Below, piece by piece: positions 1-11,243 of a stretch of DNA of 64,000 bases. The stretch comes from Takakia lepidozioides. Its lineage: Eukaryota; Streptophyta; Takakiopsida; Takakiales; Takakiaceae. Position 1 is the first letter of the stretch. The number at the start of each line of letters is the position of its first letter. Location of the stretch: positions 40,440,042-40,504,041 of the forward strand of contig CM060734.1 of assembly GCA_030704615.1 (NCBI GenBank), written 5' to 3'. The notes under the pieces are model-generated. The model was not told the origin of the DNA, ran no database searches, and worked only from the letters and a program-made list of their open reading frames with translations. A program made the translations under genes and the position numbers.

Positions 1-628
1 AGACAAACAGCTGATTGTCATCAAGCTCTCAATCATTATAAGAACACTTGAGACCACAGACCTCAAATTGTTGCCCAACAAGTTGTCATAGAAAAGAAAT
101 AATGGGTGATAGAATCAACTTCATACACATTATCGGGCGGTGATGAACAATGGGGCAATTCTGGAACAAAGATTGAGTCAATCCCAGTAAAAGCAGGAAG
201 ATGAAAGCAGGTGGTTAACTTGTAGCTTACAAGGGTCGGTGAGGGTCAAATCATGAGGAGCAGTCACATAATTGATAGAGTAGCAGGTTCCCCGCCCGTG
301 TCCAAACATGTCTCCACTGCCTAAGCAACCAAAACACCAGTCTGAACAATGCAAGAGAACAGGGAGATGACGAATTTGCCAATTTCTAACCCCCAAATAA
401 AGTAGTTTTACTCACGTTTTAGAGGCATTCAGAAACAAACAGGAACAGCTACCTGTGCACCTCAGAATCACATAGACCAAGTAAAGAAGACAGGAACTTG
501 TCCAACACTTGGAATATTTGAAGGACAATTCCACCCGCCATTGCACTGAAGCCCCTTCTGGAACAACTTCTGGCTTGCACCCAATCAATTTGTTTCCAGT
601 TGCAATCATGGAGCAAAAGATAGCATGA
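1..628. other. no assignable gene
   Basis: Short open frames occur on both strands here, but none carries a motif I recognise. Composition is ordinary for the window. The stretch may hold the damaged upstream part of the kinase remnant that follows. Confidence 0.4.
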
Positions 629-1230
629 GACATCCCACTCACTGAATTTTTTAAAAAGTCGGAGAAGGACGTGGAGGAAGTGAGAAGAATGGTGCGGTTT
701 CGAGGCCAACGCACCAAATTGGCATGGGCCCTTCTAACCATCGTCTACGAAGCGCATCAGGATCACATCATGCACAACAACTTATCCCCCGACAATGTTC
801 TATTGCATTTCTCGAGTTATAGTGAGGATGTGTACATCGGGGTGTGTGATTGGGGAATGTCATCATCGACGATGACGGAAACCTCCAACCCGACACCATA
901 TGCTTATGACAGCCAAGATGACATCAACATGGAACGTGCATTGCAGATGGTGGATAGCGCCGGAACTTACGATGGTGCATAGTTCATCAAGCAAGTTGGT
1001 GGATGGGACACATTTTAGGCCTTCTTATAGCATGGTTTGAAGCATTTGCCGTTGGCAAAATTGCCTCGGCAATTAATGACAACAACCAAATGGATGTTCA
1101 GCTGTTCAAAGACACTTCAACGGGAAATTGTTTCACCAGAGCACTGATGGGACTTCACGAGAACCTAGCAACATACCGATACACCCCAAAGACGGTTGTC
1201 GATCGTTTCAAGGGTGGGCTATTCAAGTGA
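629..1230 (+). pseudogene. protein-kinase-like remnant
   Basis: The first open segment (about 629-982) reads a kinase catalytic loop, MHNNLSPDNVLLHF, followed about 20 residues later by CDWG, which stands where DFG is expected. A second segment in another frame (1003-1230) reads EAFAVGKIASAI, resembling the C-lobe region after the activation segment. The two are separated by a stop and a frame change, and there is no N-lobe with a glycine-rich loop or VAIK lysine. The canonical HRD is HNN, so the catalytic aspartate is absent. In the family that Asp is the proton acceptor, so even an intact product would probably be a pseudokinase. I infer a broken, truncated copy; a multi-exon gene extending upstream is less likely. 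Confidence 0.55.
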
Positions 1231-1532
1231 CCTATACCCACAGAAACCATGAATAGACCATAGAGTACAGTCCGAGAGAAAGTCTTCGTGCTGTTTTTGT
1301 AAATATTTTCATACTCTCCCGGAACATAAAATCCCTGACGGACAAGATACGATGTTCTTCCGGGACCATTTTGGATGTAGGAGACCAGATTGGCCGAGGA
1401 CGGTTGCGTCGAGAAGAAAACAAAAGCACTCGTGTTCATTTTCTGAGCCACAAAGGCCTCCAGTATGTTCACATAATCATTGGACTCAAATACGATAGAG
1501 TCGTCTTCAGAAACTATATTGACGAACACCAT
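1155..1532 (-). CDS. unassigned ORF, possibly a gene fragment
   Basis: A 125-codon open frame with balanced composition and no low complexity. It overlaps the end of the kinase remnant on the opposite strand. I do not recognise a family: there is no signal peptide, clear membrane segment or metal-binding motif. Its amino-acid mix (for example GYLR-poor, rich in Phe, Val and Ser) looks more protein-like than the plus-strand frames, but it has no supporting context. It could equally be chance. Confidence 0.2.
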   Translation of the reverse strand: MVFVNIVSEDDSIVFESNDYVNILEAFVAQKMNTSAFVFFSTQPSSANLVSYIQNGPGRTSYLVRQGFYVPGEYENIYKNSTKTFSRTVLYGLFMVSVGIGHLNSPPLKRSTTVFGVYRYVARFS

Positions 1533-1559
1533 CGCATTGGGTGCCCGATACGTCTATAG

Positions 1560-2951
1560 GATAGAATAGACCATAGATTCAAACACATTAATTATGCATC
1601 AATAACATCGTACAGTTCCAAAGACAAAGGTGTATTGAGATCATGCATGTACTAAATAAATTATCATTGTAAATAGTAAATTGTATGTGGTCGAGCACTA
1701 CTAGCTAAAATGGATTGTTATTCTATCTATAGTGAAAGCAATCTTTCTAGTATATGCCATGAGAATCGTGTTTAAAAAAAATGGATCAGATTATGGATGC
1801 CTATTACAAAAATCTATAAACCTTGAATAATAAGTAATATAGTATTTTTCTAGTTCTTATTCCCATATTAGAAACAAGTGCAAAAATTGTTAGGAAACAT
1901 TTGTTTTCTATGCATACAATTATCAAAAATTACAAATTGCTATATATTAAGTTTTGGATGCATGATATAGTGGACCTACAGACATATATAGGCAATTGAG
2001 GTGACATTTGCATTTAAAATATATTTTGTATCTTATGGATTTTGACATTAAATGCATTAATTTGTTCTAATTTATATTTTATTATTTTTATTATACATAT
2101 CTCATTGGTAATAGTTTTATCTATTTTAAATAAATAATATGGACAATAACTTGTTGCAGCATAAAGATCAAGAATATATTGTGCATAAGTCTTAGTTTGC
2201 CACAATGGGCTAGAGTGTATACGTGTATACCAAATGCATTATTACAAATGTCTTTATATGCTCATTTTAAGGATAAAACAGGTTTTTGCAATGTAATACA
2301 TAAAACACACTATGCACACACACACACATATATATTTTGTAATAATGAATAAAACTCATCATATGTAATATCTATATCCATATCTATTTCATTTAACTCA
2401 GTGAGTAGTAGTAACATCAATCAACTATTGATCATTGAATTGAATTGATGACTGGGGTCATGGTTTTGGTTGTGTTTAGTTTGAAATAGTTATAAATTCT
2501 AGTTAATTAGGACTTTATATATTTATATTTATATTTTTGTTGGCATTGGGACTGCATATTGTTCATATCACTATAATATGAATCCATAATTAATTCACAA
2601 GAGCTACAATATTTATTGTTGTGCGTGTGTAAGTTATTTTTTAATTAATATTATTCTTATTTTCTTATTTTATCATTATACGTGAACCGATAAATTCAAA
2701 AAATCGTATTCATCTCAAATTTAATCCTAATATTGTTTATTGAAAGTGTAGCCTTATTGATGCGAGACCATGTATTTATATATGACAATGAACTCAACCG
2801 TGTTGGATGGATGAAAGACGAGGATTGTCATCAGCTTTGATAACCAAAAGCCCAAATAGGTAAAATGGTCAAGCTCACATTCTTATAAACACGTTTCAGA
2901 AAAGTAGTCGTTTTGCTACAACTTATAAGCTAATTGACTGACCCACCAGCT
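1560..2951. other. AT-rich intergenic stretch
   Basis: Strongly AT-rich with no usable open frame on either strand. A short CA/TA microsatellite lies near 2306-2334. I see nothing else in it. Confidence 0.6.
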
Positions 2952-4240
2952 GTAAAATGAACAAAATAAATAAAAATATATTTTAAACACTTCTGGTTTT
3001 ATTTTTATTTTTTGTTTATTTTGCCACTTTTGGTGAAATAGTGCAAGTATCTCAACCCTAGACGTGCAGGGAGAGAGCTATAGTTGTCACTACTAACGTG
3101 GATGGCCCATTGCGTGGAGTTGCATCATCTTTAGAGGATATTTGCCTGACATACTGAAATACTAAATACTTGCTGAAGAACTCGGCTGATATACTGAAAT
3201 AATCAATTAGTTTTTGCTTTTTTTCCCCTCCTTTGTTGCAAACATCATCGTTTTCATTTTAGAGTTTTGAAATAGATGAAAAGATATGAAGCTTATTCTA
3301 TGAGTATTTTGTCTTACAAATCTAGATATCATTGTTTTTGTAGCCGATGTGATTCCGCTATAAAAATAAGACAAAAATTGAACCCCTGTGGAGTCCATGA
3401 AACCTTCATCTTAACATTTTGGCTAATATGTTTATCATGAAATTTATCATAAAAAACTAACTATCAAATTTATGAGGTGAGACCTCCACACTTGATCTTG
3501 CATTATCCGCTACATCGAATTCAAAGAGCACAGGTGTAAGGTTTAAGAATATCAATTTCCTCACGATTTGATAATAGAAGTATCACATTAGGTCGATTTT
3601 TATCTTCTTGAACTAGTCTTGGAGTTTAATCTACTAACAGTCATCAATCGTCCATTCCAAGTGCGTCTCGGCAAACTGGGCATTTCAATGTTTTTGTCAA
3701 CCATTTTGTAAGGCAATGCTGATGGTACATATCAACCATTTTTTTTTTTTTCATTTTGCCTTGGAGTGGACATGGCGAAATATTTTTGGGACTGAGTGCA
3801 CAGGTGACAACATGTACAATATTCACCTAGAATCCACCTGGCTACATGTATGCTATGTATGTGTTGTGCAATATGACGATTGGACGATGCAATATGACAA
3901 TATAGTTACTATGGTTTGCTAATTTCTTCAACCGAAGCACCCCGATTTCAAAATCTCTCTTCGAACACGCTATCATTAGCTCCAAGTACAGTCCCTCGCA
4001 AGGTGGGACTTTGTGGTGGCACTCTACTTCTAAGGTTTGTCCTTGATGTGGAGTGCGATACCTCCTCACTCGCCGCACCATAGGTTCTATGCTCCAGCAT
4101 ATGGGCTCTTTTGAATGTGCGACAATGAGTAAGTAGATCATGTACTTTTGAGAACCGGTGATTTGCACCTTTATCTTGGCACAATAAGCACATTTCAATT
4201 CTAAAATATCTATATCTATGATACATTCACCATTGTTGCA
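2952..4240. repeat. left arm of a ~1.3-kb inverted repeat
   Basis: This stretch recurs as an imperfect reverse complement at 7026-8280. The order is: an A/T-rich block beginning ATGAACAAAATAAATAAAAA, a block with the phrase AGGGAGAGAGCTATAGTTGTCACTAC, an internal 0.5-kb segment, then the minus-strand RING and zinc-finger coding remnants. Arms diverge by scattered substitutions and small indels. About 2.8 kb separates the arms. Confidence 0.8.
3644..4226 (-). pseudogene. zf-XS-like plus RING gene fragment, left copy
   Basis: Read on the minus strand, 4226-3948 encodes MYHRYRYFRIEMCLLC and then FSKVHDLLTHC, a CxxC...LLxHC pattern that fits the zf-XS finger of SGS3/IDN2-type RNA-silencing proteins. 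Further on, 3826-3644 encodes YHQHCLTKWL and CPVCRDAL, the second half of a RING finger, followed by a stop. The two halves are not in one frame. After EERF there is an extra T relative to the right-hand copy (7172-7408), which shifts the frame into a stop. The copy is therefore broken. The zf-XS assignment rests on spacing and the preceding YF...NGEL/YR-like segment; the RING half is clearer. Confidence 0.6.
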
Positions 4241-4243
4241 GAA

Positions 4244-5250
4244 ATGAACAAAATAAATAAAATATATTTTAAACGCTTCCGTTTTTTTTTAATCATTTTT
4301 TTTTTTTTTTTTTGGGGTCATTTTTGGTGAAATAGTGCAAGTATCTCAACCCTAGACGTACAGGGAGAGAGCTATACTTGTCACTACAAATGTGGATGGC
4401 CCGTTGCGTGAAGCTGCATCATCTTTAGAAGATATTTGCCTGACATACTGAAATACTAGCCGTTCTATGCTCCAATGGGCTCTTTTGAATGTGTGACAAT
4501 GAATAAATAAATCATGTACTTTTGAGAACCGGTGATTTGCACATTTGTCTCGGCACAATAAGCACATTTCAATTCGAAAATATCTATATCTATGATATAA
4601 TTCACTATTGTTGCAGAAATGAACAAAAAAATAAAAATATATTTTAAATACTTTCGGTATTATTATTATTATTATTATTGTTGTTGTTGTTGTTGTTTTT
4701 TTTTTTTGCCACTTTTAGTGAAATAGTGCAAGTATCTTAACCCTGGTCATGTAGGGAGAGAGCTATAGTTGCCATTACTAACGTAGATGACCCGTTGCGT
4801 AGAGTTGCATCATCTTCAGAGGATATTTGCCTTACATACTGAAATACTAGCCGTTCTATGCGCCAACATATGGGCTCGTTTGAATGTGCGACAATGAGTA
4901 AGTAGATCACATACTTTTGAGAACCGGTGATTTGCACCTTTATCTGGGCACAATAAGCACATTTCAATTCTAAAATCTCTATATCTATGGTATAATTCAC
5001 CCTTGTTGCAGGAATGAACAAAATGAATAAAAATATATTTTAAACACTTCCGGTTTTATTATTATTATTATTGGTCACTTTTGGTGAAATAGTGCAACCC
5101 TGGACGTACAGGGAGAGAGCTATAGTTGTCACTACTAACGTGGATGGCGCGTTGTGTGGAGCTGTATCATCTTCAGAAGATAGTTGCCTCACATACTGAA
5201 ATACTAGCCGTTCTATGCTCTAACATATAGGCTCTTTTGAATGTGCGAGA
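4244..5250. repeat. tandem ~375-395 bp units derived from the zf-XS repeat
   Basis: Three consecutive units begin with ATGAACAAAA at about 4244, 4619 and 5014. Each contains the AGGGAGAGAGCTATAG block and a minus-strand piece reading CLLCxxK...NHRFSKV, that is, the finger without the RING. The last unit is incomplete. Variable T-rich and TTATTATT/TTGTTG tracts lie between units (4288-4315, 4663-4706, 5057-5075). The array directly continues the left arm, so units were probably added by tandem duplication. Confidence 0.8.
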
Positions 5251-5345
5251 TGGAGCATGGAACGGTTAGTATTTCAATATGTCAGGCAAATATCCTCTGT
5301 AGATGATGTAGCTCCACGCAACGGGCCATCCACGTTAGTAATGTG
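5250..5345. repeat. inverted partial unit
   Basis: About 95 bp that reverse-complement the middle of the preceding units (GGTTAGTATTTCAATATGTC through the GGGCCATCCACGTTAG phrase). It makes a short fold-back directly against the last tandem unit. Confidence 0.65.
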
Positions 5346-6772
5346 GTTGTTATCTACTTGGTTGAGTATTTGGCCGTGATGGTGACCACTTTTCAAAGTT
5401 TTAACTATCTCATGATTGAGGTATGTGGGCATTCGGTCACGAAGAGAGAATAGACCAAATCCCAATGTGAAGTTATTAATGTTGGAATGATGAGCATGAT
5501 CATGGTTCTAATTCTCTGGATATAGCTTGAGACTTCGTGATGAATAACAATATAAAGGATCCAACTTTTGATTTGTCTTGTACGACTAATTGTCAGTTTA
5601 TGAACAAGCTAGATTAATATATATTATGGAAGAGAATATGGGTGTGAATGCCTTGAATTTAGCGGAATATATGGGTGATAAGTTTTATGGAATTGGTAAT
5701 GATTTGTACTAAGTATCATACTATCAGTCTCTATTTGTGAATTGTGGGAGCTCACCTTGAAATGCCCCAATGCCCTCAGAAGAGAAGGAGATAAATGCAC
5801 TATTATATCATCATGAATGGTAATACCAAGAATTTGCGAATTTTCAGGACCTGGGGGAGCTATGTTTCAGCACGAAGTCTCTGGGAGAGTGTGCTAGAGA
5901 AAGAAAACACCAATGAAACCTCAAACTTAGTTAATAGGACATTGGTTATTGATCTTAATAATTGATCAATCCTACACGTCTTTGGTTTATCCAATGTCAC
6001 TGTCATCACTAGATAATTAAGAAAGACACAACATCAACACTTTGAAATATGCATAGGTCAAGCGTAGAAAATACCTCTTCTTCAGTTTTGTCCTCTTTAA
6101 GTGCCCGATAGAATATGTCGATGAGTTTCTCAATTTGTTTAGTGGACATACTACATAATAAGGGGACAATGATGTCATATTTGCTCATTGTATTCGTTTG
6201 TAGAACGATGGGGGGATGTGTCAGTGTTGTGGGGCAACAATCATAATGATATATCCCGAGATGATCTCATGAATGAATGATCCAATCATCTTGCCTATGT
6301 TCTAGATGTTGGAAATACTTCTGGAATACTTGAAAAAATTATGTACTATTTTGAGCCTAGATAAAAACTATTTTCATGAAGTCATTTACGAATAAATTCT
6401 TTTGATTTCTTCATTAGATACATTCATTCACTATAGATCCACAATACAATAGAATCCAATTTGAAAACCACATTTTTGAGTTGAAAATGTCACAATTTAT
6501 ATTTTTTGGGTTTAACAGTCCATAAGAGGCGAAATTATATTTCTGAAAGGTATCATTGTGAATACGATAGATACACAACAAGCATGGTTCACAAACCGTA
6601 ATTGTTTTATAACGGTCATACTAAATACATTTCATTCTAGCGACGACCGAAGGTTGGAATGGATGGTATGCCGGCTCTCTATCGTTCATGTTGACAACCA
6701 ATTTGTAGCCCAATGGTCTAATATTTGACGCCTCCTAAAGGAAGCGTAAACTATGGTGTCTCTTCACCTTGA
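5346..6772. other. spacer between inverted arms, no gene seen
   Basis: AT-rich sequence with short frames and frequent stops. It is part of the loop between the two inverted arms. I see no domain, tRNA or clear transposon end. Confidence 0.45.
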
Positions 6773-7620
6773 AGGGTTATTGCCTTCTTGTCTCTCTTGA
6801 CGTTAAGAAACCTTATCTCATATCTTTATTTCTTTATCTTTATCTTACATTCAAGCCCAAACCATGTTGTAGCGCAAGAGAAAACTTTCTTTTCCTCTTC
6901 TCTCTCTATGGCGCCAACCATTGTTAAATATAGAAAGGAAACAAAAGAATGGTTAGATGATTGTGTGGAACATGATCTTAGGGATGCGAATGATCGTGAG
7001 GAAGCATACCAATATTTTTTGTTGTATTTCTGCAACAACGGTGAATTATATCATAGATATAGAGATTTTAGAATTGAAATGTGCTTATTGTGCCCAAATA
7101 AAGATGCAAATCACTAGTTCTCAAAAGTACGTGATCTACTTACTCATTGTCGCACATTCTAAAGAGCCCATATGCTGGAGCATAGAACCTATGGTGCGGC
7201 GATTGAGGAGATATTGCACTTCACATCAAGGGCGAACCTTAGAAGTATACCAGAAAGTCCCACCTTGCCGGGGACTGTACTTGGAGCTAATGATAGCGAG
7301 TTCGAAGAGAGATTTGAAATCGAGGTGCTTCGGTTGAAGAAATTAGCAAACCATAGTAACCATATTATCATATTGCATCGTCCGATCACCATATTGCACA
7401 ACACATAGCATATTTGTAGCCAGGTGGATTCTAGGTGGATATTGTACATGTCGCCACCTCTGTACTCAGTCCCAAAAATATTTCGCCATGTCCACGCCAA
7501 GGCTAAAAAGAAAAAAAGAAAAAGAAAAGGTTGATATGTACCATCAGCTTTGCCTTACGAAATGGTTGATAAGAACATTGAAATGCCCAGTTTGCCGAGA
7601 CGTACTTCGAATGGACAACT
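6773..7620 (+). pseudogene. zf-XS-like plus RING gene fragment, right copy
   Basis: This is the most complete copy. A possible ATG at 6908 starts MAPTIVKYRKETKEWLDD, then AYQYFLLYFCNNGELYHRYRDFRIEMCLLC, whose layout matches the segment preceding and entering a zf-XS finger. A stop follows at 7115. The next frame (about 7118-7408) continues FSKVRDLLTHCRTFKRAH and a leucine-rich, probably helical stretch, then stops. At 7530-7620 VDMYHQLCLTKWL and CPVCRDVL give the C-terminal half of a RING finger, ending at a stop. If the frames are remnants of one gene, its product had an N-terminal zf-XS-like finger and a C-terminal RING, suggesting an E3 ligase linked to RNA silencing. That role is inference. 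Upstream of 6908 a hydrophobic stretch (LISYLYFFIFIL) is open but has no ATG. Confidence 0.6.
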
Positions 7621-8280
7621 AATGACTGTTAGTAGATTAAACTCCAAGAACATCATAAAAATTGATGTTCTTGAACCTTACACCTATGGTCTTTGAATAA
7701 TTTGATGTTCTTGGAGTTTCATCTACTAACACCAAAGTGCAAGATCAAGTGTGGAGGTCTCACCTCAAAATATAATAGTTAGTTTTCTACTATAAATTTT
7801 ATGATAAACATATTAGCCAAAATGTTAAGATGAAGGTTTCATGAACTCCACAAGGGTTCAGTTTTTCTATTTATTTTTATAGCGGAATTACATCGACTAC
7901 AAAGACAATGATATCTAGATCTGTAAGACAAAATACTCAAAGAATAACCTTCACATCTTTTTATCTATTTCCAAACTCTAAAATGAAAACGATGATGTTT
8001 GCAACGAGGGGAAAAAAAGAAAGAAAAAACTAATTGATTAATTGAGTATATCAGCCGAGTTCTTTAGCAAGTATTTCAGCTAGTATTTCAGTATATCAGG
8101 CAAATATCCTCTGAAGATGATGCAGCTCCACGCAACCCATCCACGTTAGTAGTGACCAGTATAGCTCTCTCCCTGTATGTCCAGGGTTGAGATACTTGCA
8201 CAATTTCACCAAAAGTGGCAAGAAAAAAAACAAAAAAAACGAAAGTGTTTAAAATATATTTTTATTCATTTTATTTATTT
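7026..8280. repeat. right arm of the ~1.3-kb inverted repeat
   Basis: Reverse complement of 2952-4240 in the same block order. It has its own small indels, for example a duplicated TTGATGTTCTTGGAGTTT phrase near 7662-7720. Transcription through both arms would give a long imperfect hairpin. Confidence 0.8.
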
Positions 8281-8590
8281 CTACAACAATGATGAATTAT
8301 ATCATAGATACAAAGATTTTATAATTGAAATGTGCTTATTGTGCCCAAATAAAGGTGCAAATCACCGGTTCTCAAAAGTACGTGATCTACTTATCCATTG
8401 TCGCACATTCAAAACAGCCCATATGTTGGAGCATAGAACGGCTAGTATTTCAGTATGTCAGGCAAATATTCTCTGAAGATGATGCAGCTCCACGCAACGG
8501 GCCATCCACGTTTGTAGTGACAACTATAGCTCGCTCCGTACACGTCCAAGATTGAGATACTTGCACTATTTCACCAAAAGTGGCAAAAAA
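8281..8590. repeat. additional inverted unit
   Basis: One more copy of the tandem unit, here in the orientation of the right arm. It holds CLLCPNKGANHRFSKV on the plus strand, followed by the GGGCCATCCACG block and the TTGCACTATTTCACC block. Confidence 0.75.
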
Positions 8591-8870
8591 ATAAAAACAA
8601 AAAAACTAATGGTCTCCAATTCATTACGGTTGTCCAGGCCACTGACTTTCTTTGGAATTGTAGAAGATTTTTCATTTCTTCTACTAATTCCGTAGTATGA
8701 TATGACTCATCTTTTGAGCGTTTTATGACTTCTCGCAATTCTTGATAAGAAGCCCAATGTTGAACCTTTGCTTCAGCTTGTGTTGCTTTTAGTTGAGCGG
8801 ATTCTTCAAAAGTATAAGATTGCTTTTCATCGTCGCCCTTCCATGACATCAAAATGACACTATTCTTCAA
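8571..8870 (-). CDS. unassigned coiled-coil-like ORF
   Basis: Ninety-nine codons whose middle is rich in Glu, Gln and Lys (ESAQLKATQAEAKVQHW, ELREVIKRSKDESYH) and would favour a helix or coiled coil. The C-terminal end runs into the flanking repeat, so the stop is probably not original. It may be a fragment of a larger coiled-coil protein. It is not recognised. Confidence 0.25.
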   Translation of the reverse strand: MKNSVILMSWKGDDEKQSYTFEESAQLKATQAEAKVQHWASYQELREVIKRSKDESYHTTELVEEMKNLLQFQRKSVAWTTVMNWRPLVFLFLFFCHFW

Positions 8871-8894
8871 TCTTAATTATCCCATTGCTATCTA

Positions 8895-9000
8895 AGAGAG
8901 AAGACTCCGGCCACTAAGAGCCACTTCGCCTCATGGCTACTGCCTCTTTTCCGGGGTGGGCCCTATAAAGAAAACAGGCTGAACCTGCAGGTGTCTAAGG
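8895..9000. repeat. left copy of a ~110-bp outer inverted repeat
   Basis: Contains AGAAGACTCCGG, GAGCCACTTCGCC and GGGCCCTATAAAGAAAACAGG. It matches the reverse complement of 10494-10609 with scattered differences. The pair surrounds the CACTA-like element. Confidence 0.7.
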
Positions 9001-9118
9001 ACATTGCTATCTAACATTATCTTCTAGTCAACCCATAAGTTGCTATTGACATTCTTTTGCAGGATTTTTACATAGGCTTCAATACCAACTTTCATTAAAA
9101 TAATGTTCATATTCCATT

Positions 9119-10131
9119 CGCTACAACAGAAATAGGGATTTATGACTGGGATTCATGACTATGTTCTGGTCATAAGTCCTTCATGACTAATAGTCATAAA
9201 CCCTTAGTCGTAGAGCGACTGTAGTCACATGTACCTGACAGTCATAAGTCCCCATGACTGACTGAAGACAAGTTATGTGTCATCTGAGCGTACTGACTGG
9301 AGGCTGACGTGTAGTCATATGTACTAGCGTTGTCATGACTACAGACACCCACATGGAGGCCACGCGGCGAGGCGCCTGCATGCCACGTGTCCACATATTG
9401 ACCCTATAGTCATAGTCATAGTCATACCAGTGCTGTCATGACTACATACATCCGCATGGAGGACACGCGACAAGGTGCCTGATTGACTCGTGTCCACATT
9501 GACATTTGAAATTCAAATTTTGAATTTCAAATGTTCTAAAATTTGAATTGTGCGTTGACCATTGACCCCACACTATCCCACACATTACTAGACAATACAT
9601 ACTTGAACCTAAGACCTTCGCATTATAGCATTACTAAATCAATTTACACTAACCAACTCACACCTATTATACATACATGCACAACATAAGCGGTTTGATT
9701 GTATATAACCACAACAAACTTTGAAATATAAAGAGAGTGACACGTCTAGTCATAGTCATGTATACAGTCACAGTTACAGTTACAATCATGTAGTCATGTA
9801 GTAATACATGATTATGACATGTCATCCAATCATAGACATGTGTACATGACACCTCATCTTATCTTAGACGTACTCATGACTGTTAGTCATATGTATCGTG
9901 ACATGTCAACACATCTTAGACATGCACACGACTATTAGTCATATGTCCCGTGACATGTCATCACATCCTAGACTTGCAGACGACTGTCAGTCATATGTCC
10001 CCTCATATGTCCGTCCGATAAATATTTTATTCATTTCTAACTGCATTCACGACTGTGTAATCATTTACTTAGTCAAATGTGCCATGACTACGGGAAAGCC
10101 ACAATCATGAAACCCAGCTTCTCTTGTAGTG
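9119..10131. mobile_element. non-autonomous CACTA-like (EnSpm) DNA transposon
   Basis: The left end reads CGCTACAACAGAAATAGGGA. The right end, reverse-complemented, reads CACTACAAGAGAAGCTGGGT. These are inverted termini of the CACTACAA type. Both ends are flanked by ATT (9116-9118 and 10132-10134), the 3-bp target duplication expected for this superfamily. Inside are many short GTCATGACTA/AGTCATATGT motifs in both orientations, the subterminal repeats typical of the group. There is no transposase frame, so the element depends on one elsewhere. One terminal base differs (G for A), suggesting moderate age. Confidence 0.8.
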
Positions 10132-10176
10132 ATTTCTCCTTGGGGTGATGTTAGGTACTTTATACATTTATTATAT

Positions 10177-10440
10177 TTAAATACAAAAAAACGGAAAAAA
10201 TACGCCCCACTTATCCTTGCAATCCACCGGCGAGGCTGGAATACCGGCCCGCTTACCGTCATCACTGCCGGACCTAGAGGAGGTATCCACAACGCCAGTA
10301 TTAATGCTATACACGACAACCTCCAAATTCCCCTCCCCCCTATCCACAAATGCTTTAAAGCCATCTCTCACGGCGCTACGTTCCCTCACAGCCATCACCA
10401 ACAAACAACAACTGGAATCTAGCTCTACGACGGTACCGTA
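10177..10440 (-). other. unassigned open frame
   Basis: An open frame on the minus strand reads MAVRERSAVRDGFKAFVDRG and further GEGNLEVVVYSINTGVVDT. The composition is protein-like, but I recognise no family. It lies between the CACTA element and the right outer repeat. It could be an exon-sized gene fragment captured with the outer repeats. A run of GGTACC/GGGTACCC palindromes follows at 10431-10480. Confidence 0.25.
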
Positions 10441-10493
10441 GGTACCTCTGGGTACCCATGGGTACCCCTGATACCTCTTCTCCTCAGTTACTC

Positions 10494-10609
10494 GGTGTCC
10501 TCCTGGACACCTGTCTTTCTCATAGGGTCCACCTCCGAAAAGGGGGCAATAGCCGCAAGGCGAAGTGGCTCTCAGCTATGCCGACTTAGTCCGGAGTCTT
10601 CTCTCTCTC
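10494..10609. repeat. right copy of the outer inverted repeat
   Basis: Reverse complement of 8895-9000, ending CCGGAGTCTTCTCTCTCT. Confidence 0.7.
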
Positions 10610-11243
10610 TAAATACAAAGATACATATACTGCAATGTCTATGGCTCTGAGTAAGATAAAAGCTTATATTTGTCTTACATCATCTCCTTGTAGACTAGAT
10701 TCCTCATCTGGAACTACGCCTCTCCGCCCTTGTCTTGCTCTATCTCTTCATATATAGCTATCAGATATCTTCATGTCCTTTCGTTGTCATTAAGATCTCT
10801 TGACTCACCTTGGTTCGTTGCCCTCCATAACTGAAATTATACCAAGACAATAACTCTTGATTAATAATATCTCAATGATCTATACGTCAGTTGACCCCTT
10901 GATGATATTCATGCATGTGATACAATGTACATGATGTTCGAATGTCTTGTCTTCCATCCATTCGATGGTTTCATTTTTTTGCTTTAATATCTTATTGTCT
11001 GTGATACTGTGGTGGTTCCAAATTGTTCAAGTCCTCACTATAAAATCCATGTCTATGAGGTATATTTGTAATCTTGTCTTTTGCTCATCGCAACAATAAG
11101 GTATGTTTTCCATGTGGTTCTCCCCGGCTATATGTATCAATTCCATGGTAATAGGTTTTATTTCCATGGTTAGTGTATACTCACATGAGCCAAGTCAAGC
11201 TCATGTTCCCAGACTTATGTTGCAACATCATCGTCTTTAAATT
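10610..11243. other. no gene seen
   Basis: AT-rich sequence with short frames only. It may be degraded retrotransposon DNA, given the copia remnants that follow, but nothing in it can be assigned. Confidence 0.4.

Noticed and set aside
9119-10131. CRISPR-like array suggested by repeated GTCATGAC motifs
   Set aside because: Repeats are short, irregular and in both orientations, with eukaryotic transposon ends around them.
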